Below are positions 1-13,053 of a stretch of 60,000 bases of DNA, piece after piece. The first letter of the stretch is position 1. Each line of letters opens with the position of its first letter. Below the pieces are notes generated by a model that had not been told where the DNA came from, ran no database searches, and saw nothing but the letters and a program-made list of their open reading frames with translations. The translations under genes were made by a program, and so were the position numbers. This DNA comes from Tubulanus polymorphus (taxonomy: Eukaryota > Nemertea > Palaeonemertea > Tubulaniformes > Tubulanidae), in contig NC_134028.1 in the NCBI RefSeq assembly GCF_964204645.1, forward strand, positions 1,614,001 to 1,674,000, given 5' to 3'.

Positions 1-1319
1 CGTGAGTTTACGGAATGTTTGACTTCACAGTGAATCAAGCATTCACACAGCAAAATTATACATTTTAAATTTATATAAAAAATTCTCTGTATATAAATGG
101 AAACATTCCTTCGGTCCATCAGAGTCCTGCGTCTAACTGGACCAGTGATAAATGTGTACATAGATTTTGTCCGTTCTAAATTGGTCCATTCCAGGTACGA
201 ACCAAATAAGAGCGGATCTATTAGTGATTTTTCAATTTACCAAACTCTAAAGAATGAGGTGTTTAACTCAGTTCTATACTTGATCGGTTCAGTTGGACAC
301 AACAAATTTCATTAAAAATCATTTCATTCAAATATTCAGCTGGGGCTGGTGAGGAGAGATGAGGAGGCGCTGTGAACGGTAATAACAGCAATGAACGACG
401 AGGACGGCAGATTTTTTATTAAGCCTATTTGCAATCATCATTGTGTATAGAGAACGGATACATGCAGTAATAGTGTTCTTCTTACATCAATTATCAGTCA
501 GGCAGGCAAATTATTTTCTTTGATCGTCTTTCATGTTTTGATAAACCATAATTTTGAATTAAACTTTTCCCTTTCATGTCGTTGTAAGTCGTGTCATGGC
601 GGATCGGTGATAATTACTACAAAAGGCACCGAAGGACCACGGATGACGGAAATTGATAATAACCCAGGAACGTGCGCGCGCGGGTAATGGTAATTTTTTT
701 CAATCGTGCATATGTTCGAATAGTTGACATACGCGTCACGGCGCGTCTCGGCGCTGCTAGGGCTTGACGATTTTTCGATACTCGTAAATGCAGTTATCCA
801 TTAATGAAGACAGTTTAGAGCCCGAAGCCTCGGTGACAAATGTACTTTTCAAACATTCGAATTATCAAATATTAACCGACAGACGAACAACGAAATATGA
901 TTTAGATTTTCAGCAGAAATTTACTCTCAAGTTTTAGATAACTTAGCCGGGAAGCCCCTCCCACAGATTCATCCTGAAAACCAATCCAAGGGCAGCCTGA
1001 CTGCAATAGTTGCGACCGAGATATTCTAGTGACAATGTACAATCTTTGAACTTCCTCGCAATCGACCAGAATACCCTACATACCCCCCCCCCCTCCCCGC
1101 CCTTATATATTTCCGTCAAGCTTCAACACAAATATCGGAGATGTCCATGAATCTAGAATAAAACTGAGCAAACAAAATATGAAAATGACAAATAAAAAAC
1201 ACTTTTGAGCTGCTTACAAAACATACGTGTTAACTACAACAAAATGCAAAAAAAGAAAAATCAAACGCTTTTAGAAATAAATTATTGAAATGAACAAATG
1301 AAAAGATTCATAGACTGAC
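1..1319 (-). other. TCF/LEF intron 4 (partial)
   Basis: This is intron DNA downstream of exon 4 on the minus strand, starting GTCAGT at 1319 and running off the left edge. It is AT-rich and I see no further exon in it. One CTTTGATC TCF-type core lies at 518-525. There is a short poly-C run near 1083-1098. Confidence 0.8.
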
Positions 1320-1452
1320 CTGTTTTTGGATCTATGGGTACAGGAGGTATACCCATATGTGCTGGCGGAGGTGAAAATTGGTCATTATTATACATCATTA
1401 GATGGGCCAAACTGCCCGGGTGGGTGGGCTGCACCACAGACACCTTGTTCCC
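1320..1452 (-). CDS. TCF/LEF: TCF/LEF coding exon 4 (NKVxVVQ motif)
   Basis: This is a 133-bp exon with acceptor TTTTTTTTCAG and donor ACAG|GTCAGT. It enters in phase 0 and leaves in phase 1, splitting a Gly codon. It encodes GNKVSVVQPTHPGSLAHLMM, then YNNDQFSPPPAHMG and finally IPPVPIDPKTG. The vertebrate equivalent is NKVPVVQ...PLITYSNEHF...PPPH...DPKTG, a hallmark of the region before the HMG box. The next exons (rest of the context-dependent region, HMG box, optional C-clamp) lie outside the left edge. Exons 3 and 4 join directly in phase 0. The extra vertebrate segment between these blocks is therefore either absent here or encoded by an exon I did not find in the 46-kb intron. Confidence 0.95.
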
Positions 1453-1970
1453 CTGAAAAAAAACAAACAAACAAATTCATAACGAATGAAAATAACTACA
1501 TCGACGTGATACAGATAGACGCCGGTAAATACAATATTGTATCGACTGGCTGCGAAATATCAATTTGAAAGTTATTTCGCCCTTTATCAAATATATCTAT
1601 GAAATCGACACCGATATATTTTCTTCCTAATGTCGCATTTTATCCAATCTATTTCCGTAGCAAACTTTAGAAACACTAAAATAAATAAATTACCCATGGG
1701 CAAAGTGTGGTTTACCTTGAAAGCTAGAGGTTGTTTGGAGTAAGGGCATTGCTTGAAAAATCTTTTTAATTCGTGACTTCAAAGATCCACAGTTTATATT
1801 GTATTTTATCTTTCCTAAAGAATTATTTTGTAGTCAAATAAGACCAAAGATATACATTTGTTTGCGGTCCACGTCTAAAAGTTTGTAGGGTACAGGTAGG
1901 CACGGCAGGGAAACTATTTTATATTTTCAAAAAAATATGTTTAATATAATATGAAAAAATATTCAAATAA

Positions 1971-2539
1971 GGCCATCCCAAAATAATTGTCTGTTTGCTG
2001 CAACACCGACTCAACTTTTCAGGATGAGTCGGTAGGTAGGTAGAATTTTTTTTTTGCAAAATTTTTGGGCAAAAAAAAAAACAAATTTTTCACCTTTGGG
2101 CTTTTTTACATGGAAACAATATCGCAAAAAATCATCTACGTTGCGCACAGGAAATTTGTCTAATAGCGTAGATTTCAAGAATTATTCTAAAATTATAACT
2201 TCGTCCAGAGCGTCATCTCTGTCTTAAAAATGAAACGGTACATTGAATATGTGCGCGCTTTCACGTTACCAGCTATTCAGTCACTTTAGTCACTATTAGA
2301 ATGAATGGCAGCTTATTGGAACACTGCCAGTTTCCTGGAAACTTAAACTAGGCCACATGTCAAGGCATGTTTTCACACCATGCACACTAGAATTCAAACA
2401 TACGTAGCTCATAGTCGGTCGGCTGTTTTTATCAAAAATAAAATTTATTTCAATGAATCCTAGAAAAAAGTTTTCACTCGGTACCTCTGAAGTCAGGTTG
2501 GTCGGGTTACGGCAAACAGACCATTATTTTGGGATGGCC
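1971..2539. mobile_element. MITE with 28-bp terminal inverted repeats
   Basis: The outermost 28 bp at each end (1971-1998, 2512-2539) are inverted copies with one mismatch, starting GGCCATCCCAAAATAAT. Weaker similarity continues inward. The 569-bp element has no coding frame and holds A- and T-rich tracts. TA follows the right end and TA lies one base outside the left end, so a TA target duplication is possible but not clean. Confidence 0.75.
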
Positions 2540-5500
2540 TAGTATTCATCACATATCAGAGGGTGGCTGAATATTGGGTCTTGGAAACCTCTTCCAATGT
2601 TGGCCACGGAAGCTAAAATATCGGTGGTACAGAAGAAATCGGCTATTAGATCGTTTTAAGTCCTGGAATTTACCACTACAATATTCAGACCTCGACAGAC
2701 CTTTTAGTTTGCTGCTTAGTATTTTCAGGTCACAAGAAATTACAATTTATTACAAATTCTATCGAACAGAAAACACAGCGCTCATCTTCTGCTATGATTA
2801 TTCAGCCTATTTTCATATCAAACGTTCACGCGTTACAGCATCACCGTAGTGTACTGTACGAGCTTGTGTGTGTGTGTGTGTGTGTGGTGTAGCACTCCGC
2901 GTGCATGTGGAGGCCTCGTGTAAGTGAATATTCGCTTACACCTCAATGTCAATCAAAACAATCACCGGGTATTAAAATGAAACAATACCTATGGCAGATG
3001 AGTGAAATAATTACATCCTCACCAGCAATGAGCATTTGAAATCGGCACGTATACGGCACCTAGTCCAATGAAACGTACACCATTCTATGGCTTTCCCATA
3101 ATTTTAGTAGCGCCGGAATTCCCCGTATATCCAAAAAACAATCCCATTTGTTCGTAGAGACAACGCCCCCCCAATCGAGGTCATTGCAATTTTATACGCG
3201 AGAGCTAATAATTTTCCCGCCAAAATCAGTTTTTCGTAGAATTTTAACTCAGTTGACCATGTCATCGACGGAGGTTCGCCATGTCTTCAATCGCATCGAT
3301 TATACGTCTTTTAAGCCGAGAACCAATGAAACAAATGCTCACATAAAAAAACGTACCGCGATTTTACATGAATTGGCTCAATGCCAACATCATATCGCTG
3401 ACAAAGGTAAACCAAAAACACTGAAAGAGAAGATATATATATATGTATACAATATATATTGATCAGTGTTTGGCTATATATATATATATATATATATATA
3501 CCCCGTAAGGTATTGAATTGATAGGAAACTCAGCCATATTGGATATTTGATATTAAAACCCGATCACATTTCTGAAATGTTGGCCCGGCGTTTGTTATTC
3601 AGTGAAGGTTAAAGGAATGTCGGATGTAAGATCGTAGAATAACTATTGACATTTATCTGAATCAAAACTATTTCTTAATTACTTCCAACGGACGGATGGA
3701 CACGCGGCTGCGCGCGCCTCAGAGTGCATCCCGGAGTTTAAGAAACCGATTCAAAGAATGTGAATTTTCTACATGATCGACGTTGAGTGCGCGCAGTACA
3801 AGCAGACCAGTCTTTACCGACTAGCGTTGTGTGAAATCGGACATAAGATCACAGTCATCAAGACCGTGTCAAATATCCCGCTGGAACTTGTGAACTGCGT
3901 CTAAATGAGCAACTCGATACAAGCATGAACGCACACATTACCCCCCTACACGATCATCCAGAGTCGCGACGACGACGACGGAGACTACCGTGAATTTCAA
4001 CCGTCGTGTTTAAACGGAAAAAAATTCCTCATCCGGCCCTCGCGAGTACACACTGTATCAAGTGCCTCCTCGACGTCGCCGAGCGCAAACAACAACTCTA
4101 ACAATAACGACGATGACGATCGAAAAGGATATTGCGATCCGCGGAAAGGAAAAATAGTTTTCTACAGGTGCGTTGAGGCATGCGCGCCACAATTTTTATG
4201 ACATAGTCGGGGCGTTGTCATGACCAGAGGATGTTTGGTTTCAAAGTCTGATGTGGATTTTTAGCCCGTTTTCACAAAAGCTCGATTATTTCCGCATGGT
4301 TGACGACCGGCAAACATCACCAGTGATCCGTGCACTTAAACACACAACACACCGAAATCTAGCAGCCCCCGAACTATTACTACCATGTGTTTGATGCCTC
4401 GAACAAAGGAACCCTTCGTACCGGGCCCCACCATCGATCGGGTACCGAATTCCTGTTCGGCACATTCCTAAAACATTTTTCCGAACGTTAACGTATTAAA
4501 CAGGCGGACGAACGAGATACAGTAGGAGTAGATTACTGCTCGTTCGGTAGTGAAGTATCCGATGGTTTAATCTATCCAGACAAGCCGATGACTACAGGGC
4601 ATTCATTACCTCTCTCCGAGCAATTACGGCCAAATAGCTAAATTAAAAGCCCCTCCAAACTATAATTAATTTCTTTTTTGCCGGCGACGCCACTCGAGCA
4701 AGAGCGCCTGATATTATACGCAGCACCGGGCAAGCTGCTGAACAGGCCCCTGATCATAAGGTGTAATGAACTCCGGTCGTCCGGTGACGAAAATACAAAT
4801 TGCCAACAAAACGATGGCTTTTTATACTCGCCGAGACGTTCATGATGAAGCATGAATGAATTACAATAAGTAGGCCCGGCGATGAAAGGGGAACTGTTAC
4901 TTCCTCGCGGCTACGTTCGTCAATGAATCGCCATAATATTTATACACGGTTGAAATAGTTGAAAAATCTGTTGTGAAAAGGGATCGTTTTTTTTTTCTAC
5001 AATGAAATGTCTCGGATAAAGGGAGGCGAAAATACGACAAACCGAGTTCGGGTAATGTTTGGGTCGAGTCCTTTTCACGCAAACAAAAACATATCTTAGA
5101 CATAGACTATCAACTCGAGACAAGTTTCTATAAACTGCAATATAAAAAACATTACAATTTTTGTAGTATTCGAAGGAAATATTAGAAATCTTTAGATAGA
5201 TAATTATTCTCAAAGTATCAAACTAAAACTATATCTACAAGTCACGTCGAGGAAAGGCACTAAAAACAGCCTACACGCAGACCTTAAGATACCAAGGACA
5301 ATGTTAATTTAGATAATTAGGACGTATCTAAGTAGATATAGAAATCAAGCGATTGATATAATCTTTATGAACTACTATCGATCGTAGCTTACAACCTATA
5401 AAACATCACCGGATTCTTCAACTAAATGATATTCCGTTTAACGCCGTGAAGCCAAGTAGAATGGAAACAACTTGACATATTAACAACATAACCGCACGAT

Positions 5501-8500
5501 GAGAGCTCAATTCGCTACAATTTTCATGTCAACTTGTTTCCCGTTATAGCGCCGTTGATGAACAGTCAACTCATAACAATGATCACTGGAGTCATAAAAC
5601 TGAAACGATCAAACCACTGTAGAATAGAACTCAACTTCAAAACTCTCAGTCAAAAATTATCCATAAATAATCTAATGATAATCACTATTAGTTTACCATA
5701 CGCTGAGATTAATACATTTCCTTCAACTAAAATTGATCTAATATTTATTGTGCTCAATCGTGCATTTCATCGCATAGTTCTTTTATATCTTAGGAACAAA
5801 TTTGGACATATACAGTAAACTTGATACCATGTCATAATATAGATCAATCATAAGAACATGACAATGTCATCAACGTTCGTTTTTTTTTTTCAATTCAATT
5901 ATAGACACACGGGATGGTAAACATCCAGTTCCTGGAAATAAAGCCTCCTCAAGTTGGACTTTATAGCTATCAAGTAAAGAACAATAAACCCCACCAGAGT
6001 CCAGACAGAGAGGAGATTGTTTATTAGTTCCAAGGTCCTGAAGAATGGGAAAGTATTGAGACGATATTCAGTTTTCAGCAATGGAATTTATACAAACAAA
6101 AACTTAATAAGCAATAAGATAGCGACCTGAAGGGAATCTGATAAAAGAAACGAACTACGGCCTTACATCCAGACATCGCGAACTTATATTTGACAACCAG
6201 GTAATAATTCAGTATTTTCAGGGCAAAATCGTATTTCTATATGAGCGATGACTGATAGACTGTTTGAATAGCTCGCAGGAATAACTAACTGTCTACAGAC
6301 CGAGGCTCAACGATGTTATGTATAATTATAAGTGTAATTGTCGTGTAATGATGCTGAAGTCAGGAAGCGCCGGAGTTTGCCATTTTCCTTTATCAGTCGT
6401 CCGTACTTTCTCTCCAGTCGCGATATATCAAAGAGTCGAAATTATGTTGCCTTCTCACCTGAGGCTTCGAGTTCTACCACGGAAATGCCAAATAGCGATC
6501 ATTTACATGTAGCAATGAATTGCTATAATTTTCATGAAGAATCTATCTAATTTTTCTGCGATTTTGATCCGTGCTGCTGCAGTGAACGCGAAGAATATCT
6601 TATGATTGCAGGATTACATGCGGTTACACGCACAGCACCTGAAAACTGTGTATATAGGGTGTATATGATCTGTACAGTCAGTCTCAGTTGATACGAGTCA
6701 ATTGATCATGCGATATAGAATACTTCAAAGCAAAACATGTCCATCTTTAAAGAATTAAGAAAAGAAATAAATTTACGGCAATTTTGATGCCCGATGCACA
6801 CGAAAACATGTTTCTGTTTCCTGATTCTTTGTTTCCCCGCTGTTTTGGGCTTTGAATGAGGCAAATGACATTTGTTTTATCATAGACTCTAAAACGAAAG
6901 TCCTTGGTTCTATCGCGAAGAAAAGTTCAAAACTATCGATATGACCCTGTGTACGATTCATCGCATATACACTTCATCATAGATCATTGTTTAAATGTGT
7001 CAGTCACTCAGTCTATACGCATCAAGCCGTATCTTATAACATATATTTATCTGAATTATAAATTTTTTTCTAAAATGTGTAACAGCGAATAAAACATCGA
7101 AATTATAGTTAACGTAAGAAATATGGGCGTCAAAAGACAATTACATTCCGGGGGACTAAACTACGGAACTACGACTGAAAAAACTTTTAATAAAAGCAAA
7201 TGCGCTTAATGTCAGGAATCGGCTTTTTATACGTGCATGAAACCGATTTCGTCGTACATTAACAATATTGTTTTGAAGACACCCGAAGGCAAATGGCGAC
7301 TGCTTTAGAGAACAAATTGACGAGCGGCATAAATATTATTGAAAACTCAATCAATCATCAAAACAGTTTACAGATACTTCTAGAATTGGCAATTGATCAC
7401 GAAATATAATACTAAATAACTATCTTTATATCCATAAAAATACATATATATATAAAATACATTCATATGAAAAGTAACCATAGAGAAGATCTACAATTAC
7501 AAACGTATTTCAAATGAACTTTTGTTTTTCAAGTTATATCGAAGTCTCTAGTGTCTCGTAATATGAAACAGATTTCAAAAGCGATCGGTGATGTCTCTTA
7601 AAGCGATAGGCGAAGGCTTAGTCGTATAAATACGTCGAATTCCAAAAAATAAAAATTGCTCTAGTAGAAAAGATTCAAAGACAGTGAAAAATACTTTTTA
7701 GAAAATGGTAAAGTAAAATTTCAAGCGTAGTGACTGAATGAAATCTGGCAGAAGTCCTTGAGCTAAGTCAATTTTTGATTTATGATCAATTTCATAGATT
7801 GAGGAAGCAAACTTGGCCTCATATATTTGGGACAATGACCAACGTCCCCCTAATGCGGGCTACTATAAATGGAAACTAACCAATCTGATTTTTTTACGGA
7901 TTGTTTTCGCCGAGCACGCTGGATTCGTTCACGGTGCATTCACTGATTATACGAGATCGGATGAACATATCGCCGGCCCGGAAAAGTATTTTGAAAAAAA
8001 AAACCTTTTTCGACCACGTCGAAGTGATTACTGTGAAACTAAACGTAGCGTTACTCACACACGCAGAGATGAAAGTAAAAATGGTAAATTTGACATCGGG
8101 CGAGACAGTGCCCGTGGTAGTCGGCGTTATTGTCTACAACGTTGCCACAATTTCTTTCGCTAGTCAAATGTTCGGCAATCGGAACAATTACAGACATCAG
8201 CCAGTTGGAGCGCGATGGGAAATCTTACGAATCTGCCAACTGGAAGAGGGTTCCCTTTGATCAAGGCGGCCCCTCGTGTCACAGGAGCAGATATTGTGAT
8301 AACTCGTGCTGGACACGGCCGACATTCGAGCAATTACCGACCAATTGTTCCGCGTTTGTTAACAAGCTCCGAACTTCAAAAGAATCGTCGACTCTCGACG
8401 AGAAGTTCACGTTCGAAAAAAAATCGGGACGAAACTTCGTTTAAAAATTTTCGACGATTTCGGTAAATTCCAGTTTGAGAAACGTTCAGTTCAAAACTCA

Positions 8501-10846
8501 ATATTCACAGAATCTAGAAAATTAAAATTGAATTTTATTGATCAAGAATTAAAATCAAGATACACAACGTTTCAAACTCTCAATAGAGATCATCGTCCCG
8601 TATTTTGATAAATAAAATTCGATTTCAATCTTTTAAATTCTGTATTTAGTTTTAGTTTTGAACCTATTATCTGTGCTCCACGTCTCAGCGTCTCCAGGAT
8701 ATTCTACCATTATCCTAACATATCATAAAATCAAAACAAAAAACAATTCTTTCTCCTTCGTTTTTTATCACATAGAATAATTCATGGTTAGAAAGTTCGA
8801 TACAGAAATGTTTATTATGTCTTATAGCATCAAAAACTATAGATTTCTTTTAAGCTTTGATAATTATTTTTTCAAATCTCAGTAGTTCTCGGAGAAGTAT
8901 TTTGACCGGGATATGAATAGATGAAATGACTGCGTGTTCTGTAATAGATGTTTTACCAGTCGATTTCATCATTATAATTAGTCCCGTTGATCCGACATCA
9001 AAGACGTGGCCACATCTTCATAATTCCATACACTAATTAAAACTAAAATCTTCAGAGGCTTGCGCAGGAAATGAATAAAAAGGGCCATACGAACATCAGG
9101 GAAATCACTGCCGATGACCGAATGTTCCCGTATTTATTAAATCTGATTAGTTCCGCCTATGACAAACACAGACACACACAGCACACAAAAATACTTCAAC
9201 TCCTTACAGTAACTAGAATACCACCAAATCAGAATTGAATATCACTTTTTCTTTGAATGAATGTCCAGTTTATACAATTTTATGATCACAATTCTGTTCA
9301 ACTAGAACTACAGGCATCAAACAACCCTATTCAATTCTATGAACAATACTCTGGTGCTACCATTACTATACACTGTTCTGTATGACCATCATATTTTGTA
9401 GCACTATGATATTTGTATACTGTACTTTGTACAGGGTTTACAATTAATAAACAAATGAATGATTAGCGTATTCATATTCTATAGTTTTCCATCTAACTAG
9501 AATTGAGATTCGGTATTCAAGATGGCCGCTGTTTGACACGATCGATCGATAAAAACGAACCAGACCGAGACCTATAATGCGTAACCGATGTCCGAATTAT
9601 AGAATTTGAGAACCCTTACATACAGGGTCATCTCTCAAAACGAGATCTCGCTAATCAGCGAAGACGTCATTAAAATCGTCTTGCGTGTCTTTTATGCGCT
9701 TTAGTAATTAGGCCCATTGATTCGCGCCGACATCAAAAGCCATCAAAGAAATAAAGGTGTATACGAATAAAGGCGCCAATGTTTGATCGGATGAGAACTC
9801 TTTTGATGAAGGATCATGTTTGTTACGAGCAGTGGCGTTATTTTACATCGTCGTTTGATGGTATGTCTACTGTACGGTGGTGGCTGATCGGACTGCGCCT
9901 GTGACACACTGTTCCGTCGTCACCACCGACAACCAACGCTTTTTTTTCTTTCTTCTATCTTCGAATCTCAAAGGTAATTATACGACTGCACCGAGTAAGA
10001 ACAATGGACGAAACGGATAAGAAGAATAAACGAACTCGGTCCAAACCGACCGAAATGTGTTCTACAATCAGAATGTCAACAAATCATTTATGATATCTGT
10101 AGTCGTAGGTGTGTAGGTGTCTTCATCGGACATATTTCTATCATCCTCATTTTAATCGCAAAGTTGATATCAGTTTTTAACTTTTCATCTACACGCGTGC
10201 CTCGAGCATTTATGTTATTTACCGACCTGCTATTCCGAAATCGGAAAGTTTCCGAAAAAGTTTCGAAAAAAAAACCGAAACCACCTCAAGTGAAGACTCA
10301 AAAATCACAACCGCGAAGAAAATCAAAAACATCATCTCGAATTTCAGTCACTTTCATTCGATAACATAGCGCATAAATATCTAACAAACTTTCGATGACT
10401 GCCAGGTATTCTATCAATGCTGCGAGATAAATAAATACAAGTTCTAGAAAATCTAATGAACTATGCCATTTCAAAATGTAATATTCCGCCTAAAAAACCT
10501 CGCGGGCAAATTTCGCATCACAGCGCATTCTTACTTATATCATTCATAATTTCGTAAGCATCAAAAAGTCATCAGCAAATTTCAATGGAATTCGCCATAT
10601 ATATATATATATATATAAAGACGTCATCTGCGGACTGGCGAACCACCGGTCCACGAGCCCGCGATCGATAATATGCAAAGTGTTGCGATAATCGCATTAC
10701 GGAAAAACATCAAACCGCGGCGAAACAAGACATCGATTGAAAACACGAATTCCTAATTAAAACAAAAGATCTTAAGAGACTTTAGAAATAAATAGCAGCA
10801 GAGACGACGATGATGGAAAAATTTCAACATTATAAACATCAATACA

Positions 10847-10849
<3 letters not shown>

Positions 10850-10898
<49 letters not shown>
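10850..10898. repeat. (TA)n microsatellite
   Basis: About 44 bp of TA followed by GTATATAT. Shorter TA tracts are at 3474-3500, 10599-10617, 19635-19655, 44297-44312 and 46722-46746. Confidence 0.95.
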
Positions 10899-10899
<1 letters not shown>

Positions 10900-13017
10900 T
10901 TGAAAGTGCCTCACCCATATTACACGGACACTATCTACTAGAAAGTTCTACTCAAGCTTTGACGTCATTCGTATAAGGTGAAGTTTGTCTCGTGGAAAAA
11001 CGACAACAAATCTATGATCGTCAATTCGCGTAGGTTTTTTTTTTTCAAACATTGAGATTCTTTATGAAATCTATTTTGTGCGCCGAGTTAAGAATCGAAG
11101 AACCGAACCGGACCAGACGACCGAATCTTATTATTCCGCCGGACTTGGTTTTCGTGGCGAGTTAAGCCGAAGATGCCTCCCCCGGTGTGAGGCTAATGGG
11201 TACGAGAGATAGATAATGAATTCTTGACCAGTAGGACGCTAAACGTCGCTCTTTGATCCCGTTAAATTCAATGTTCAATGCAGCCTTCTTCGTGCGCTGT
11301 CGATTCTTGAGATACACAGATTCGAATTTCCTTTCAGAACACCGTCGTAAGACATAGCATGACACAGACTTCAAATTACGCCGTATTTCGAAAATTGAAA
11401 ACACCCTCGAGCGAGTGACGAGTGAGGTACAGTGAGCCGGTGTCACTCACACCTGAGTCCCACTCAACGTCACTAATATACGAGCATCAAATAACATACA
11501 ATTTCCATATGTAACTAACAAAATTTATTAAATCATAGACAAATAGAAAAATACTTCAACTAAAACAGCTCAGCCTTTGCCAATGGCATAAAAACAATAA
11601 AAACAAAAGTTAACTTTCTGCTTTTTGAAATAATGTTGATCATCAAACATTTAGACTACTGATAAACGTAACGTACCTGCACTGTGAAAATATACAACTT
11701 AGGCCCGACTAAAAACGGATATTCTAAAGTCATGGCTCGATTCGTGTATCCAAATTATACCCAGCTGTAAAACGAAGGGTCTCGAGATGCACGCGATATA
11801 TGTGCGCGTGAAAATATCTAAAAACGAAATGAAGCGTGGGATGTTTTGATATTCTCTGACCGAGGAGCGCTTGTATGAAATTGAAAAAAAAAAACCGACA
11901 ACCAATCTAACTGCGAACCGTTTTCAATATCGTCGGCCTAATATTCCATTGTCAGCCATTAGGCATGACAATATGTTTATGGAAGTTATTACAGATCGGG
12001 AGTCGGATTGAACGGCTAAATCAACTATTAGGGTGAAATATCTCGTGGCTAAAACATGTCTCATTAAACTATGCGTAGCTCATACGTTCACGGGTTAAAC
12101 AGCTACCTGGCCAAAGGGTAAACCGACATCAAAACTAAAGCACTATATCGCTACATGGCTATTTACTCGGCAATAAAGCTGGTGAAACCTTTCATTTCGT
12201 AAATCACGACTTGTCTTCCGTTTATGAATTAATGTTTATCGGCGCGGTGTCGAAGGCGCTTGTGAAATCATTTTCAAACGGAACAAGCTCAATATCGAAA
12301 ACAAATTCGCCGATAGGATATACGCATGGACAACTGGGACATACGCAGTGATCTCTCTCAATAGTCCACATATTCTACTGATAAATTCATTCTATAATTG
12401 AGTAAATCTTGGAGATGGAATTGTGATCATGGAGGTGGAGTGTGAGGCGGATAAAATTAATGAATTCATGAGAAAACTCATCCTCATATGACTGTGGAAC
12501 TGGCTGGACAGCACGGAGACGGACCAGGTCCAGAGCTATATTTGCTCAGCGTCTAATTAGAGAGTTCCTTCACTTTTAAACTAGAACACTATCAAAACCA
12601 TGCTGTGGCGAGCGAGGTGAGTCACTTCAAGAACCAGTTAGCATTCGTACAGAATAATTTGACCAGCACGAAAATCTGGCACGGGTATGGTCCAACATTT
12701 TTAGCAGGGCCAGATTTGGCCCATATCAAACAGTCACGGACACAGTGTGAACATACGTGTATAATTGCAGCTATTCAGAGAGTAATTTTTGACGACAGGA
12801 TTGGAATCTTCGAGCCCGGTAGATCATGTATCAGTCATCGACCTTCGGTAGAATAAAAGTCTTAAATGGAATAACAAATAGACGCGGCGCAAACAAATCA
12901 CCGGGTCATCGCTAATCTATTTAAATTTCTTGTTCAGGAAATACAATTATTTCTCTCGTTCTTTTGTAGTTTTAAATTCATTTAATCAACGATGGATAAG
13001 AAACGCACGACGCGTGC

Positions 13018-13020
<3 letters not shown>

Positions 13021-13050
<30 letters not shown>
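13021..13050 (+). repeat. (CAG)10 trinucleotide repeat
   Basis: Ten uninterrupted CAG copies; on the TCF sense strand this is (CTG)10. Plus-strand frames across it give poly-Ser or poly-Ala, but no family is recognisable. Confidence 0.95.

Positions 13051-13053
<3 letters not shown>

Noticed and set aside
7813-8466. Overlapping plus-strand frames of 83-119 codons in three frames
   Set aside because: No family motif, frames conflict, and no splice sites frame a consistent exon. More likely a less AT-rich intron patch with few stops.
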